DNA of 64,000 bases, taken from assembly GCA_016713005.1 (NCBI GenBank), contig JADJPY010000012.1, positions 434,001-498,000 of the forward strand. The letters are read 5' to 3'. The translations under genes and the position numbers were made by a program. Every line of letters starts with the position of its first letter. Positions within the stretch are counted from its first letter, which is position 1. Below, one piece after another: positions 36,415 to 45,391 of this stretch. The notes under the pieces were generated by a model. The model saw nothing but the letters and a program-made list of their open reading frames with translations. It searched no databases and had not been told where the DNA came from. The stretch comes from Ramlibacter sp. (GTDB taxonomy: Bacteria > Pseudomonadota > Gammaproteobacteria > Burkholderiales > Burkholderiaceae_C).

Positions 36415-36477
36415 GTATCTTTTTGATAGCAAACCGCCGTTGTGGGGCGGGGACTCAGGCCTGATTGTCACAAATTT
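36415..36477 (+). repeat. Dispersed 65-bp repeat, copy H
   Basis: GTATCTTTTTGATAGC, a spacer, GCGGGGACTCAGGCC, then TGATTGTCACAAATTT. It is intergenic between the divergent ribF and HNH genes, where promoters for both must lie. Confidence 0.65.
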
Positions 36478-36561
36478 CCGGGTATCATGACCCCGTCAGA
36501 TACAGCTGGCGTCCCCTGCCGGCCCCGAGTAAACCGCAATCACGGATGACGGAGGTTTGCG

Positions 36562-37119
36562 TTGAAGGTTCTGAAGCTGTCGGCCCAAGGCCTGCCCCAG
36601 TCGTGGATCTCGCTGGAGCAGGCGGTGATCCACTATGCGTCCAGTGAAGTGCGCTGGGAGATGGGTCGGGAGATCGCTGTCTTTCGCGGAGGCACGAACG
36701 CAGTCTCGGGTGAACAGTCGGTCATCACGGTCAACAGCATCATCGGCACCAAAGGTGTGCCCAACATCAACCCGTTCGACCTCAAGCCTGGCCTGACCAA
36801 CGGCAAGCTGTTTGCCCGCGACCGCAACGTCTGCGCCTATTGCGGTGGTCACTTCCACGAAGACGCGCTCACACGCGAACACATCATCCCGTTTGCCCAG
36901 AATGGCCGGGATCACTGGATGAACGTGGTCACCGCGTGCCGGGCCTGCAACCACCGCAAGAGCAGCCGAACGCCTGAGCAGGCCGGCATGCCTCTGCTGT
37001 ATGCCCCGTACGTGCCCAGCCTCTGGGAAGACTTCATCCTGCGCAACCGTCGCATCCTGGCGGACCAGATGGAGTTTTTGATGGCGCACCTGCCGAAGAC
37101 GTCGCGCCTGTACGCCTGA
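36562..37119 (+). CDS. HNH endonuclease
   Basis: The protein (185 aa) has an HNH domain in the middle to C-terminal part: CAYCGG, then LTREHIIP (catalytic His), VTACRACNHRKSSRTPEQAG. The two CxxC pairs bind a structural zinc. Such stand-alone HNH proteins are widely conserved in Betaproteobacteria and their role is not established. The TTG at 36562 is used because GGAGG lies 6 bp before it and no in-frame ATG is near. It is divergent from ribF. Confidence 0.85.
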   Translation: MKVLKLSAQGLPQSWISLEQAVIHYASSEVRWEMGREIAVFRGGTNAVSGEQSVITVNSIIGTKGVPNINPFDLKPGLTNGKLFARDRNVCAYCGGHFHEDALTREHIIPFAQNGRDHWMNVVTACRACNHRKSSRTPEQAGMPLLYAPYVPSLWEDFILRNRRILADQMEFLMAHLPKTSRLYA

Positions 37120-37163
37120 ATTCGCCGATGGCCTGATTGCGCAACAGCGCCCGAGGCGCTTCG

Positions 37164-38540
37164 TCAGTAGGTCAGCTCAAGAACCGTGACATGCCCCTGC
37201 TGCGCCGGCCAGGCGCGGCCAGTGAGCTTCTCGCCATTGAAGCTGGCGGCAATGGGCCGGTCGGGCACATCGGCCAGCTTGAGTTTCGAACTGGCCACGC
37301 CCGCTCCGGGCGGCACGCCGGGTGGCGACTGGCCGTCCAGACTCATGGTGTCGCGTGCCGGATCGAAGTAGCCGCGCGGCCGCGCAAACGTGACGATCGC
37401 GGCCGATGCCTTGTCGGCTTCGGCAATGCGCTCGGCCCTCAAGTGGATCAGTTCGCTGGATCGCGGGAACCCGCTGCGATAAATGTGGGTGGTGGCATAG
37501 CCAGGGGCTGAGACGACAAACTCCAGCGGCGTCCCCGCCGCTGTCCTGAGCGGCCCCCATTGGCCGCTGGCGGCGTCGGCTGCCTTGTCCAGCAGCGCTG
37601 TGCCCTGACGCGCGCCAGTGGCTGCGTTCACGGCATACACCTGCAGGCGGGCGCCGGGAATCGGCAGGTTGTTGTGGAAATTTCCCGTCTTCGGGTCGTC
37701 CGACATGACGCCCATTCCCGTGATCTTCCCGTTGAGCACCACGGCCGCTTCGGAAGTGATGGTCGTCAGGGCCGGGGCCTTGCCGGTAATGAAGCGGTAG
37801 GCGGCCTCGAACGCTGCTGGCGAGTAGGACGTCTCACGGTGATCGATGCGGGGGATGACCACATTGGTTGCGCCCTTGAGTTCGGGCCCTGCCGGTGTGA
37901 CATTGGTGGCCGTACCCTTCGCGCCGATCCAAAGGCCGTCGGGCTGCGCGAACTTGTCGTTGTTGTCGGAGCGGATGGTCATCCACTTCACCGGGCCGGT
38001 GACTTCGTCGCCGGCGGCGTTCTTGGGTGCATTCAGGCCGGTGAGGAACGGACCGGTGCCCGAGAATTCATTGGCTTCGCGGAACCCCTTGACGGCCCAG
38101 ACGCCGTGGTTGGGCGTGCCGCCCAGGATGGCATGGCTCACCGTCTTGTCACCACCGCCGTTCTGGATGTAGTTGCGGATCGCGTTGCCGCCGCGTGAGT
38201 TGCCGATCAGGACCACCTTGTCCGCTCCGGTGGCCTTGAGCACCTTTTCGACTTCGGCCTTCAGGTAGGTCATGTGCTCGGCGGTGGAACTGCGCCCGGG
38301 CTGGGCCCTGGTGTCGTCGTCGCGGGCCAGCGGGTAGGGGTGGTCGATCGCGTAGAGGCGGCCGCGTGGCCATCCACTGGATTCGAATCGCCAGACGGTG
38401 GTCTGCCACAACGCCGCCGTGTCGCCGTTGCCGTGCACGAACACGATGGGCGGCAGCGCCGGTGCCGACGGTGCCGTGGCACAGCCCCACAACAGCAGGG
38501 TCGAAGCGGTGAGGGCGAGCAGTGAACGACGCATCAGCAT
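37164..38540 (-). CDS. Lipase-like alpha/beta hydrolase lipoprotein
   Basis: The protein (458 aa) has a lipoprotein signal peptide MLMRRSLLALTASTLLLWGC, so it is acylated on Cys20 and probably sorted by Lol. The hydrolase core has IVFVHGNGDTAALW (oxyanion region) and nucleophile elbow VLIGNSRGGN; later segments resemble the extra C-terminal beta domains of class II lipases (GARLQVYAVNAATGARQG; YATTHIYRSGFPRSS). The substrate is unknown. The ATG at 38540 was chosen because it gives the lipobox; an upstream start adds a short unlikely tail. Repeat copy I lies around and upstream of this start. Confidence 0.8.
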   Translation of the reverse strand: MLMRRSLLALTASTLLLWGCATAPSAPALPPIVFVHGNGDTAALWQTTVWRFESSGWPRGRLYAIDHPYPLARDDDTRAQPGRSSTAEHMTYLKAEVEKVLKATGADKVVLIGNSRGGNAIRNYIQNGGGDKTVSHAILGGTPNHGVWAVKGFREANEFSGTGPFLTGLNAPKNAAGDEVTGPVKWMTIRSDNNDKFAQPDGLWIGAKGTATNVTPAGPELKGATNVVIPRIDHRETSYSPAAFEAAYRFITGKAPALTTITSEAAVVLNGKITGMGVMSDDPKTGNFHNNLPIPGARLQVYAVNAATGARQGTALLDKAADAASGQWGPLRTAAGTPLEFVVSAPGYATTHIYRSGFPRSSELIHLRAERIAEADKASAAIVTFARPRGYFDPARDTMSLDGQSPPGVPPGAGVASSKLKLADVPDRPIAASFNGEKLTGRAWPAQQGHVTVLELTY

Positions 38541-38552
38541 GCTTGACTCCAG

Positions 38553-38611
38553 TATCAAAAACGGCTGCGGCCCGCGCTGTTGCTGCGCAGGCCGCTATAA
38601 AAACAGTAGCA
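38553..38611 (-). repeat. Dispersed 65-bp repeat, copy I
   Basis: On the minus strand: GCTACTGTTTTTATAGCGG, a spacer, GCGGGCCGCAGCC, GTTTTTGATACT. It lies between the acyl-CoA dehydrogenase stop and the lipase-like gene start, thus in the leader of the latter. Confidence 0.7.
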
Positions 38612-38622
38612 AATGCCTGTGA

Positions 38623-39738
38623 TCAGGCAAATACGCCAGCGGTATCCTGCATTCTGGCCGACACCTCACCCAGGTGGTGCAGGGTATCCCCGAAGGTCAT
38701 TTCCAGCTGTGTGAGCTTCTTGAAGTAATGGCTCACGATGTATTCGTCGGTCACGGCGATGCCCCCGTGCAACTGCACGGCCTGCTGGCCGACCATGCGC
38801 ATGGAAACCCCCAGCTGGTACTTGGCCCGTGCCATCGCCCTGCGGCGTTCCTCGGTCGGGGCGTTGAGCTTGAGGCTGGCGTAGTAGCTCATGGAACGAG
38901 CCAGCTCTTGTTGCATCTTCAGGTCCGCCATGCGATGGCGCAGCGCCTGGAAGCTGGCAATCGGCACACCAAACTGCTTGCGCGTGTTCATGTACTCGGC
39001 GGTGATGGCCATCGTCTTGTCCATCACACCCACGGCCTCGGCGCAGGTGGCGGCGATGCCGATGTCCACTGCATGTTCCAGCGCGGCCAGGCCCTCGGTG
39101 CTGAGCAGCACGGCCGGCGCATTGGTGAGTGTGATTTCGGCTGCGCGCCCGCCGTCCTGCGTGTTGTAGCCGCGCGTGGCCACGCCGGCAGCCGTGCGCT
39201 CGACGAGGAACAGCGCGATTTTGCCGTTGACGCTGGCGGGGACGAGGAAGGCGTCCGCCTGGTCGCCGGCAGGCACCAGGCTCTTGGCGCCGCTGATCGC
39301 CCAGCCTGCAGCCGCCTGCTTGGCTGCGGTGTCGCACACTTCCAGGCGGTAGCGGGCCTTGCGCTCCTGGTGGGCCAGCACCACCAGCGCCTCGCCGCCT
39401 GCGATTTTGCCCAGCCAGGCGTCCTTGACGGCTTGCGGCGCATAGCCGCTGATCACGCCACCGGCGATCAGTGCCTGGGCGAACGGCTCCAGCACGATGC
39501 CGCGGCCCAGCTCCTCCATCACCACCATGCCCTCAACCGGGCCCATGCCCAAGCCGCCGTCGGTTTCGCTGATGTACAGGCCGCACAGGCCCAGTTCAGC
39601 GAGTTCGGCCCAGGCCGCGCGATCGAAGCCGCCGGCTTTTGCGGCCTTGTAGCGGCGGTCAAAGGTGTAGCCCTTGTCCACCCACTTGCGCACTGCGTCG
39701 CGCAGCTGTTCCTGGTCATCGGAAAAATCAAAGTCCAT
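38623..39738 (-). CDS. Acyl-CoA dehydrogenase family protein
   Basis: An FAD-dependent dehydrogenase of 371 aa. The fold is recognisable from the N-terminal helical domain (DFSDDQEQLRDAVRKWVDKG), a middle beta domain and the C-terminal helices with NTRKQFGVPIASFQALRHRMAD and QLHGGIAVTDEY. It is more diverged than its upstream neighbour; the catalytic Glu position cannot be fixed by eye. It follows the other dehydrogenase by 14 bp. Such paired small and large ACAD genes often form heteromeric enzymes in steroid or aromatic side-chain breakdown; that reading is inference. Confidence 0.9.
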   Translation of the reverse strand: MDFDFSDDQEQLRDAVRKWVDKGYTFDRRYKAAKAGGFDRAAWAELAELGLCGLYISETDGGLGMGPVEGMVVMEELGRGIVLEPFAQALIAGGVISGYAPQAVKDAWLGKIAGGEALVVLAHQERKARYRLEVCDTAAKQAAAGWAISGAKSLVPAGDQADAFLVPASVNGKIALFLVERTAAGVATRGYNTQDGGRAAEITLTNAPAVLLSTEGLAALEHAVDIGIAATCAEAVGVMDKTMAITAEYMNTRKQFGVPIASFQALRHRMADLKMQQELARSMSYYASLKLNAPTEERRRAMARAKYQLGVSMRMVGQQAVQLHGGIAVTDEYIVSHYFKKLTQLEMTFGDTLHHLGEVSARMQDTAGVFA

Positions 39739-39752
39739 ATATCTCTCCTGCA

Positions 39753-40988
39753 TCACTTGCGGGCCCCCCGTGGAGGGGCTTGGGAACCCACGCGCATTGC
39801 GCAGCGGTCCAGGCCCAAAACCGTCTGCGCAACGATGTTTCTCTGAACTTCGTTGCTGCCACCGTAAATGGTGGTCTTTCGCATGTTGAAGAAGGTCGCC
39901 GCCAGCGGCGCGCAATGCGCTGCGCCGACATGGTCGCCCTGCCAGCCGGCTTCCATGGCCTCCTTGATGAACGGAAGGCTGTAGGGACCGGCCGCCAGCA
40001 TCATCAGCTCGCTGTAGCGCTGCTGGATTTCACTGCCGCGGATCTTGAGCAGGCCGGCGATGTCCAGCGAGTTCTTGCCCGACTTTTCAGCCGACAGCAC
40101 CCGCAGCACCAGCATTTCCAGCGCTACCACTTCCACTTCCAGCTTGGCGACTTCATCGCGGAACCTCGTGTCGTCGTACACGCCTTCGGCCCTGGCGATG
40201 CGCTTGAGCCGCTCGAGTTCGCGCTTGGCGCGGTTCACGTCGGCGATGTTGGTGCGCTCATGGCTGAGCAAGTGCTTGGCGTAGGTCCAGCCCTTGTTTT
40301 CCTCGCCGATCAGGTTCCCGGCTGGGACTTCGACGTTGTCGAACCAGACCTCGTTCACCTCATGCCCGCCGTCGAGCATGATGATCGGGCGCACCGTCAC
40401 GCCGGGGCTCTTCATGTCGATCAGCAGGAAGCTGATGCCGGTCTGGGGCTTGCCTTCGGTGCTGGTGCGCACCAGACAGAAAATCCATTCGCCATACTGG
40501 CCCAGCGTGGTCCAGGTTTTCTGGCCATTGACGACGTATTTGTCGCCCTGGCGCTCGGCGCGGGTCTTCAGGCTGGCCAGGTCGGAGCCCGATCCGGGCT
40601 CGCTGTAGCCCTGGCTCCACCACACCTCGCCGCTGGCGATGCCGGGCAGGAAGCGCTGCTGCTGCTCGGCGTTGCCAAAGGCCATGATCACGGGCGCCAC
40701 CATCACCGGTCCGAAAGGCACCACGCGTGGCGCACCGGCCAGCGCGCACTCCTCTTCGAACAGGTGCTTCTGCACCGCGTTCCAGCCCGGGCCGCCAAAC
40801 TCCTTGGGCCAGCCGTGGCCCAGCCAGCCCTTTTTTCCCAGAATTTTTGCCCAGCGCTGCATGTCCTCGCGCGTCAGGTGCAGGGCGTTGTGCACCTTGT
40901 GCGAAATGTCCTTGGGCAGGTTCTCGTGAACCCAGGCGCGGATGTCTTCGCGGAACTTCTGTTCTTCAGGGGTGAATGCCAAATCCAT
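39753..40988 (-). CDS. Acyl-CoA dehydrogenase family protein
   Basis: An FAD-dependent dehydrogenase of 411 aa that oxidises an acyl-CoA thioester. Recognised segments are FTPEEQKFREDIRAWV, QGYSEPGSGSDLASLKTRAE (FAD-binding middle domain), YVVNGQKTWTT and, near the end, IYGGSNEVQRNIVAQTVLGL. It is the first gene of a two-gene unit with the shorter paralogue. The ATG at 40988 has GGAGACACCCCC before it; the frame stays open upstream through yceH but is not coding there. Confidence 0.93.
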   Translation of the reverse strand: MDLAFTPEEQKFREDIRAWVHENLPKDISHKVHNALHLTREDMQRWAKILGKKGWLGHGWPKEFGGPGWNAVQKHLFEEECALAGAPRVVPFGPVMVAPVIMAFGNAEQQQRFLPGIASGEVWWSQGYSEPGSGSDLASLKTRAERQGDKYVVNGQKTWTTLGQYGEWIFCLVRTSTEGKPQTGISFLLIDMKSPGVTVRPIIMLDGGHEVNEVWFDNVEVPAGNLIGEENKGWTYAKHLLSHERTNIADVNRAKRELERLKRIARAEGVYDDTRFRDEVAKLEVEVVALEMLVLRVLSAEKSGKNSLDIAGLLKIRGSEIQQRYSELMMLAAGPYSLPFIKEAMEAGWQGDHVGAAHCAPLAATFFNMRKTTIYGGSNEVQRNIVAQTVLGLDRCAMRVGSQAPPRGARK

Positions 40989-41029
40989 GGGGGTGTCTCC
41001 AGTACGGGGCGAGTTTACGCACGGTCGTT

Positions 41030-41707
41030 CTATTTCGGCTGTCCGGGTTGCGACATCCCCAGCTGTTCGAGCAGGCTTTCCAGGGTCTGTCGCAGGGTGC
41101 CAACCTCGTCTTCCAGGCTGCGCAGCCGGGTTTCGAGCCGCCGGGCATCGTCCAGTGACACCCCGGCCGGCTCCGCCGCTGCGAAAGGGGTGTTCGTGTC
41201 CACCGGCCCGCACAGCAGCTGCGCCCAGCGCTGTTCGCGCGCTCCCGGGGCCCGCGGGAGTTTTGCCACCAGGGCACCTCCTTTTTCGGCGGGGCGGTCC
41301 TGCAGCTCTTCCAGGAAGGCGTCCACCGACGAGATGTCGGCAAACCGGTACCAGCGCTCGCTGTTGATGCGCAGCTCGCCTGCGGTCTGCGGGCCGCGCA
41401 GCATCAGCAGGCCCAGCAGCACGGCCGACTGCTCGGGCACGCCCAGCACCCGCTGGAAGTTGTGTTCCCACCGGGCGACGCGGCTGCCGCTGGATTCGAA
41501 CACCAGGCTCAGCAGCTTCAGCGAGTCCAGTGCGTCCTGCACCTGCGATTCGGTCAGGCTCATCAGCGGATCACGGCTGGTTTTCTGGTTGCAGCCCAGC
41601 GTCAGGGTGTTCAGCGACAGCGGATAGCTGTCGGGCACGGTGCGGGCTTTTTCCATCAGGGTGCCCAGCACGCGGGCTTCGGCGGGGGAGAGGGTTCGCA
41701 GGGTCAT
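41030..41707 (-). CDS. YceH family protein (DUF480)
   Basis: A cytoplasmic protein of 225 aa matching the DUF480/YceH family: it starts LSPAEARVLGTLMEKARTVP and continues YPLSLNTLTLGCNQKTSRDP, two winged-helix-like units, ending in a coiled region (LETRLRSLEDEVGTLRQTLESLLEQL). Its function is unknown. The ATG at 41707 faces purN with only 21 bp between the start codons, so each gene's promoter must overlap the other's coding region or share this gap. Confidence 0.88.
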   Translation of the reverse strand: MTLRTLSPAEARVLGTLMEKARTVPDSYPLSLNTLTLGCNQKTSRDPLMSLTESQVQDALDSLKLLSLVFESSGSRVARWEHNFQRVLGVPEQSAVLLGLLMLRGPQTAGELRINSERWYRFADISSVDAFLEELQDRPAEKGGALVAKLPRAPGAREQRWAQLLCGPVDTNTPFAAAEPAGVSLDDARRLETRLRSLEDEVGTLRQTLESLLEQLGMSQPGQPK

Positions 41708-41728
41708 GGCAGGGATAATCGGGAGCAC

Positions 41729-42310
41729 ATGAAGAACATTGTCATCCTGATCTCCGGCAGCGGCTCCAACATGGCAGCAATCGTGCGTGCCGCGCAGCGG
41801 GATAACTGGCGCAAGACGCTGGGCGCGCAGGTGTCCGCGGTGATCAGCAACCGAGCCGACGCTGGCGGACTTGGGCTGGCGCGAGAGGCGCTGATCGCCA
41901 CCGAAGTGGTGGACCACAAGGCCTACGCCACACGCGAGGCCTTTGACAGCGCGCTGGCCGACGCGATTGACCGGCGCCAGCCGTCGCTGGTGGTGCTGGC
42001 GGGCTTCATGCGGATCCTGACGCCCGCCTTTGTCGCGCGTTTTGAAGGCCGGCTGGTCAACATCCATCCCTCGTTGCTGCCCGCGTTTCCCGGTCTTCAT
42101 ACCCACCAGCGCGCCATCGATGCCGGCTGCAAGGTGGCTGGCGCCACCGTGCACCGTGTCACGGCCGAGCTGGATCACGGCCCGATCCTGGCCCAAGCCG
42201 CCGTTCCCGTGCTGGCGGGCGATACCGCCGAGCTGCTGGCCGCGCGCGTGCTGACGCAGGAGCACCTGATCTACTCACGGGTGATTGCGCAGTTGCTACA
42301 AAATTCATAG
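41729..42310 (+). CDS. purN: Phosphoribosylglycinamide formyltransferase (GART)
   Basis: The enzyme (193 aa) carries out the third step of purine synthesis, using 10-formyl-tetrahydrofolate. It shows ILISGSGSNMAAIV at the start (phosphate loop), the catalytic set in LVNIHPSLLPAFPGLHTH and ELDHGPI. GGGAG precedes the ATG at 41729. The last codons and stop (LLQNS-TAG) are made by repeat copy D: TAG is part of its hairpin ATAGC. Confidence 0.96.
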   Translation: MKNIVILISGSGSNMAAIVRAAQRDNWRKTLGAQVSAVISNRADAGGLGLAREALIATEVVDHKAYATREAFDSALADAIDRRQPSLVVLAGFMRILTPAFVARFEGRLVNIHPSLLPAFPGLHTHQRAIDAGCKVAGATVHRVTAELDHGPILAQAAVPVLAGDTAELLAARVLTQEHLIYSRVIAQLLQNS

Positions 42311-42358
42311 CGGTTGAGCAAGACGGGACGGGGGCTGGAGGCCGATTTCATTCATAAA
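42294..42358 (+). repeat. Dispersed 65-bp repeat, copy D
   Basis: GCTACAAAATTCATAGC, a spacer, GGGGGCTGGAGGCC, GATTTCATTCATAAA. It fills the gap between the convergent purN and DUF1653 genes and supplies the stop of purN and the stop region of the other. Confidence 0.8.
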
Positions 42359-42587
42359 TTCGGGTGAAACGGGGTTGCCGGACACCGTCGATCACGACGT
42401 CCTCGTTGAACATCGCCGCGGGTCGCACCCACAAACCGCGCTGACCGTACAGCGCGCGGTACAACGTCATGGGCTCCAGTGTTTCGCTGTGGCGCACGGT
42501 GCCGGTGACTTCGTACAGCATGCCTTTGTAATGGCGATAGCGTCCGGGCGGGGTCTCGATCAGGGGGGGAAGGTCGGTGTCGCTCAT
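42348..42587 (-). CDS. DUF1653 domain protein
   Basis: This short protein (79 aa) has the DUF1653 core PGRYRHYKGMLYEVTGTVRH, LEPMTLYRALYG and LWVRPAAMFNEDV, a compact beta-rich fold of unknown role found alone in many bacteria. The start at 42587 is divergent from rsmB with 35 bp between. Its final codons (RIYE) and stop lie in the A/T-rich tail of repeat copy D. Confidence 0.88.
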   Translation of the reverse strand: MSDTDLPPLIETPPGRYRHYKGMLYEVTGTVRHSETLEPMTLYRALYGQRGLWVRPAAMFNEDVVIDGVRQPRFTRIYE

Positions 42588-42622
42588 GCTGGTTGGGCCG
42601 GGGCTGGTGGGACAATGCAGGC

Positions 42623-43894
42623 ATGCATCCTAAAGCCCTGCTCGACGCCTGTGCCGAGCTCGTCCAGCTCACCCTGAAATTCGACCACCCGGCCGACGCC
42701 GTGGTGTCCCGCTACTTCCGCGACCACCGGTCGCTGGGACCGCGCGAGCGCGCCACGCTGGCCGAGACGGTCTATACCGTGCTGCGCAAGAAGCTGCTGT
42801 TCGACCACTTCGCGCCCTCGGGCAGCGGCCCGCGCGAGCGACGGCTGGCGATCCTGGGCTTCCACGGACCGCGCGACTTCCTCAAGAGCGCGCTGACCGA
42901 CCAGGAGAAAAACTGGCTGGACCAGTGCGACGGCATACAGCCCGCCGACCTGATGGAGCGCCATCGCCACAACCTGCCAGAGTGGCTGGTGCAGCCCCTC
43001 AAGGACCAGCTCGCAGGTGAGTTCTGGCCGCTGGTCGACGCCCTGAGCCAGAGCGCGCCGCTGGACCTTCGCGTCAACGCGCTGAACGACAAGCGCGGCG
43101 AGGTCCAGAAAGAGCTGGCCCAGGCCGGCATCCCCTCGGCGCCCACGCCGTACTCGCCGTGGGGCCTGCGGGTCGAGGGCAAGCCGCCGCTGGCCAAACT
43201 GGACGCCTTCACCCGCGGCGCCATCGAAGTGCAGGACGAAGGCTCGCAGTTGCTGGCCCTGCTGCTGGACGCCAAGCGTGGCGAGATGGTGGTGGACTTC
43301 TGCGCCGGTGCCGGCGGAAAGACCCTGGCCATCGGCGCGGGAATGCGCAACACCGGGCGGCTCTACGCCCTTGATACGTCAGCGCACCGGCTGGACGCGC
43401 TCAAGCCGCGGCTGGCCCGCAGCGGCCTGTCCAACGTGCACCCGGCTGCCATTGCCCACGAGCGCGACGAGCGCATCAAGCGGCTGGCCGGCAAGATCGA
43501 CCGGGTGCTGGTGGATGCCCCCTGCTCGGGCCTGGGCACGCTGCGCCGCAACCCCGACCTGAAGTGGCGGCAGTCGCCAAAATCGGTCGAAGAACTGGTG
43601 GCCAAGCAGACGGCCATTCTGCAAAGCGCGGCGCGCCTGCTCAAACCCGGAGGCCGCCTGGTCTACGCCACCTGCAGCGTGCTGCCCCAGGAAAACGAGG
43701 GTATTGCCGAGGCATTTTCGGCGGCAAACCGGGAGTTCATTGCATTGCCTGTGGGCGAAATCCTGACCGGACTGAAAGTGCAGGGCGCGGCTGGGTTGTG
43801 CCGCGGTGGCGAAGGCGAAGCGTTGTACCTCAGGCTGTGGCCACACAGGCATGCGACAGATGGCTTTTTCGCAGCAGCGTGGACCCGCAGCTGA
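42623..43894 (+). CDS. rsmB: 16S rRNA m5C methyltransferase, RsmB type
   Basis: The enzyme (423 aa) methylates a cytosine of 16S rRNA (position 967 in E. coli) using SAM. The SAM loop is VVDFCAGAGGKTLAIG, and the two active-site cysteines are in DAPCSGLG (Cys301) and YATCSVLPQENE (Cys351), with the same 50-residue spacing as in E. coli RsmB. The N-terminal NusB-like region is short and diverged, so related families (RsmF-like) are possible. The ATG at 42623 faces DUF1653. Confidence 0.88.
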   Translation: MHPKALLDACAELVQLTLKFDHPADAVVSRYFRDHRSLGPRERATLAETVYTVLRKKLLFDHFAPSGSGPRERRLAILGFHGPRDFLKSALTDQEKNWLDQCDGIQPADLMERHRHNLPEWLVQPLKDQLAGEFWPLVDALSQSAPLDLRVNALNDKRGEVQKELAQAGIPSAPTPYSPWGLRVEGKPPLAKLDAFTRGAIEVQDEGSQLLALLLDAKRGEMVVDFCAGAGGKTLAIGAGMRNTGRLYALDTSAHRLDALKPRLARSGLSNVHPAAIAHERDERIKRLAGKIDRVLVDAPCSGLGTLRRNPDLKWRQSPKSVEELVAKQTAILQSAARLLKPGGRLVYATCSVLPQENEGIAEAFSAANREFIALPVGEILTGLKVQGAAGLCRGGEGEALYLRLWPHRHATDGFFAAAWTRS

Positions 43895-43948
43895 TGCCGT
43901 TGGGGTGGGGCGCAGATCCGGTGGTACTTTTTTGCTCAGATCGGCCAC

Positions 43949-43957
43949 TTATCCACA
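43949..43957 (+). promoter_or_regulatory. DnaA-box match upstream of the desaturase
   Basis: TTATCCACA is an exact match to the strong DnaA-box consensus, 88 bp before the desaturase start. A single box of 9 bp can occur by chance, and no cluster or AT-rich unwinding element lies beside it. Confidence 0.35.
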
Positions 43958-44044
43958 GCTTATACAGTTACGAAGCCCTTAGAATGGTTGCAGACAGCCA
44001 AGGCGCCCTCATGTGCGTCACGACACGCCTGAAAGAGACCCAAT

Positions 44045-45259
44045 ATGTTGCTTCCTGACTGGACAGTGCTGAACGCAGCCATCGACTGGCTGGCCCACGG
44101 CCTGTGGAACCTTGCCTGGTGGCAGATTGTTCTGTACACGCTGGTGACCACGCACCTGACCATCATGGGCGTCACCATCTTCCTGCACCGCGCGCAGTCA
44201 CACCGCGCGCTGGAACTGGGCCCCATCCCTGCGCATTTCTTCCGCTTCTGGCTCTGGCTGGGCACCGGCATGGTGACCAAGGAGTTCGTGGCCATCCACC
44301 GCAAGCACCACGCCAAGGTCGAGACCGACGAAGACCCGCACAGCCCGCAGACCCGCGGACTCAAGAAGCTGCTGCTGGAAGGCACCGAGCTGTACCGCGC
44401 CGAGTCCAAGAACATGGAAACCATGGCCAAGTACGGCTATGGCACGCCTGACGACTGGATCGAGCGCAATCTCTACACCCGTTACTCCTGGCAGGGCGTG
44501 GGCCTCATGCTGATTCTGGACCTGGCGCTGTTCGGCGCTGTGGGCGCTGCGGTGTGGGCCGTCCAGATGGCCTGGATTCCCGTGATGGCCACGGGCGTGA
44601 TCAACGGCATCGGCCACTACTGGGGCTACCGCAACTTCGAGTCGCCCGACGCAAGCACCAATGTGAGCTTCTGGGGCATCATCATTGGCGGTGAAGAGCT
44701 GCACAACAATCACCATACCTATCCGACGTCGGCGCGTTTCTCGGTCAAGCCGTACGAGTTTGACATCGGCTGGATGTACATCAGCCTGATGCAGAAAATC
44801 GGCTGGGCCAAGGTCAAGAAGACCCCGCCCAAGCTGCAGCTGGGGGACATCAAGCCCGTGGCGGACGAGAAGACGCTTGAAGCCCTCATTGCCAACCGCT
44901 ACGAGGTGATGGCCGGCTATGCACGGGAAATCCGCCGGGCCTGCAAGGCCGAGATCGAAGCCCACAAGGCCAGGCAGGCCGATGTCGCACTGCTGAAGAC
45001 AGCAAGACGCTGGATCCACCGCGATGTGGACAAGGTACCCGCGACAGCGCTTCCCCAGCTGGCGCAGGCACGTGCTGCGCACCCCGTGCTGGACAAGATG
45101 GTGACCATGCGTGAGGAGCTGCGCCAGATGTGGCTCAACACGAGCCAGTCGCGCGAGCAGTTGGCCGCTGACCTGCAGGCCTGGTGCCGTCGCGCCGAAG
45201 AGAGCGGGATCGAGGCGCTGCGCCAGTTCTCGTTCAAGCTTCGCGCCGCGCACGCCTGA
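44045..45259 (+). CDS. Acyl-CoA desaturase-type fatty acid desaturase
   Basis: An inner-membrane di-iron desaturase (404 aa) that inserts a double bond into membrane acyl chains. The three histidine boxes are HRAQSH (48-53), HRKHH (85-89) and HNNHH (220-224). Hydrophobic spans lie around 27-47 and 65-80 and in the middle (GLMLILDLALFGAVGAAVW). The C-terminal 130 residues are a charged helical extension (EEL, KAEIEAHKARQ). It stands alone, and a perfect terminator follows. Regulation by membrane fluidity is likely but not visible here. Confidence 0.9.
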   Translation: MLLPDWTVLNAAIDWLAHGLWNLAWWQIVLYTLVTTHLTIMGVTIFLHRAQSHRALELGPIPAHFFRFWLWLGTGMVTKEFVAIHRKHHAKVETDEDPHSPQTRGLKKLLLEGTELYRAESKNMETMAKYGYGTPDDWIERNLYTRYSWQGVGLMLILDLALFGAVGAAVWAVQMAWIPVMATGVINGIGHYWGYRNFESPDASTNVSFWGIIIGGEELHNNHHTYPTSARFSVKPYEFDIGWMYISLMQKIGWAKVKKTPPKLQLGDIKPVADEKTLEALIANRYEVMAGYAREIRRACKAEIEAHKARQADVALLKTARRWIHRDVDKVPATALPQLAQARAAHPVLDKMVTMREELRQMWLNTSQSREQLAADLQAWCRRAEESGIEALRQFSFKLRAAHA

Positions 45260-45273
45260 GGCGACGCTGACCC

Positions 45274-45306
45274 AATAAAAAAGCCTCGCATGCGAGGCTT
45301 TTTTGT
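45274..45306 (+). terminator. Rho-independent terminator after the desaturase
   Basis: A 20-bp palindrome (AAGCCTCGCA/TGCGAGGCTT, 45281-45300) is followed by six T. Upstream A-runs would also give a T tract on the minus strand, so it may also stop transcription from the rpmB-rpmG side. Confidence 0.9.
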
Positions 45307-45391
45307 TTCCAGTGCCATCGCAGAACCGGTGTTGCCCGACTGCTGATGGCTCCCCCTGGGGGCAGGCGGCCGACAGGCCGCTTCCGGGGGA

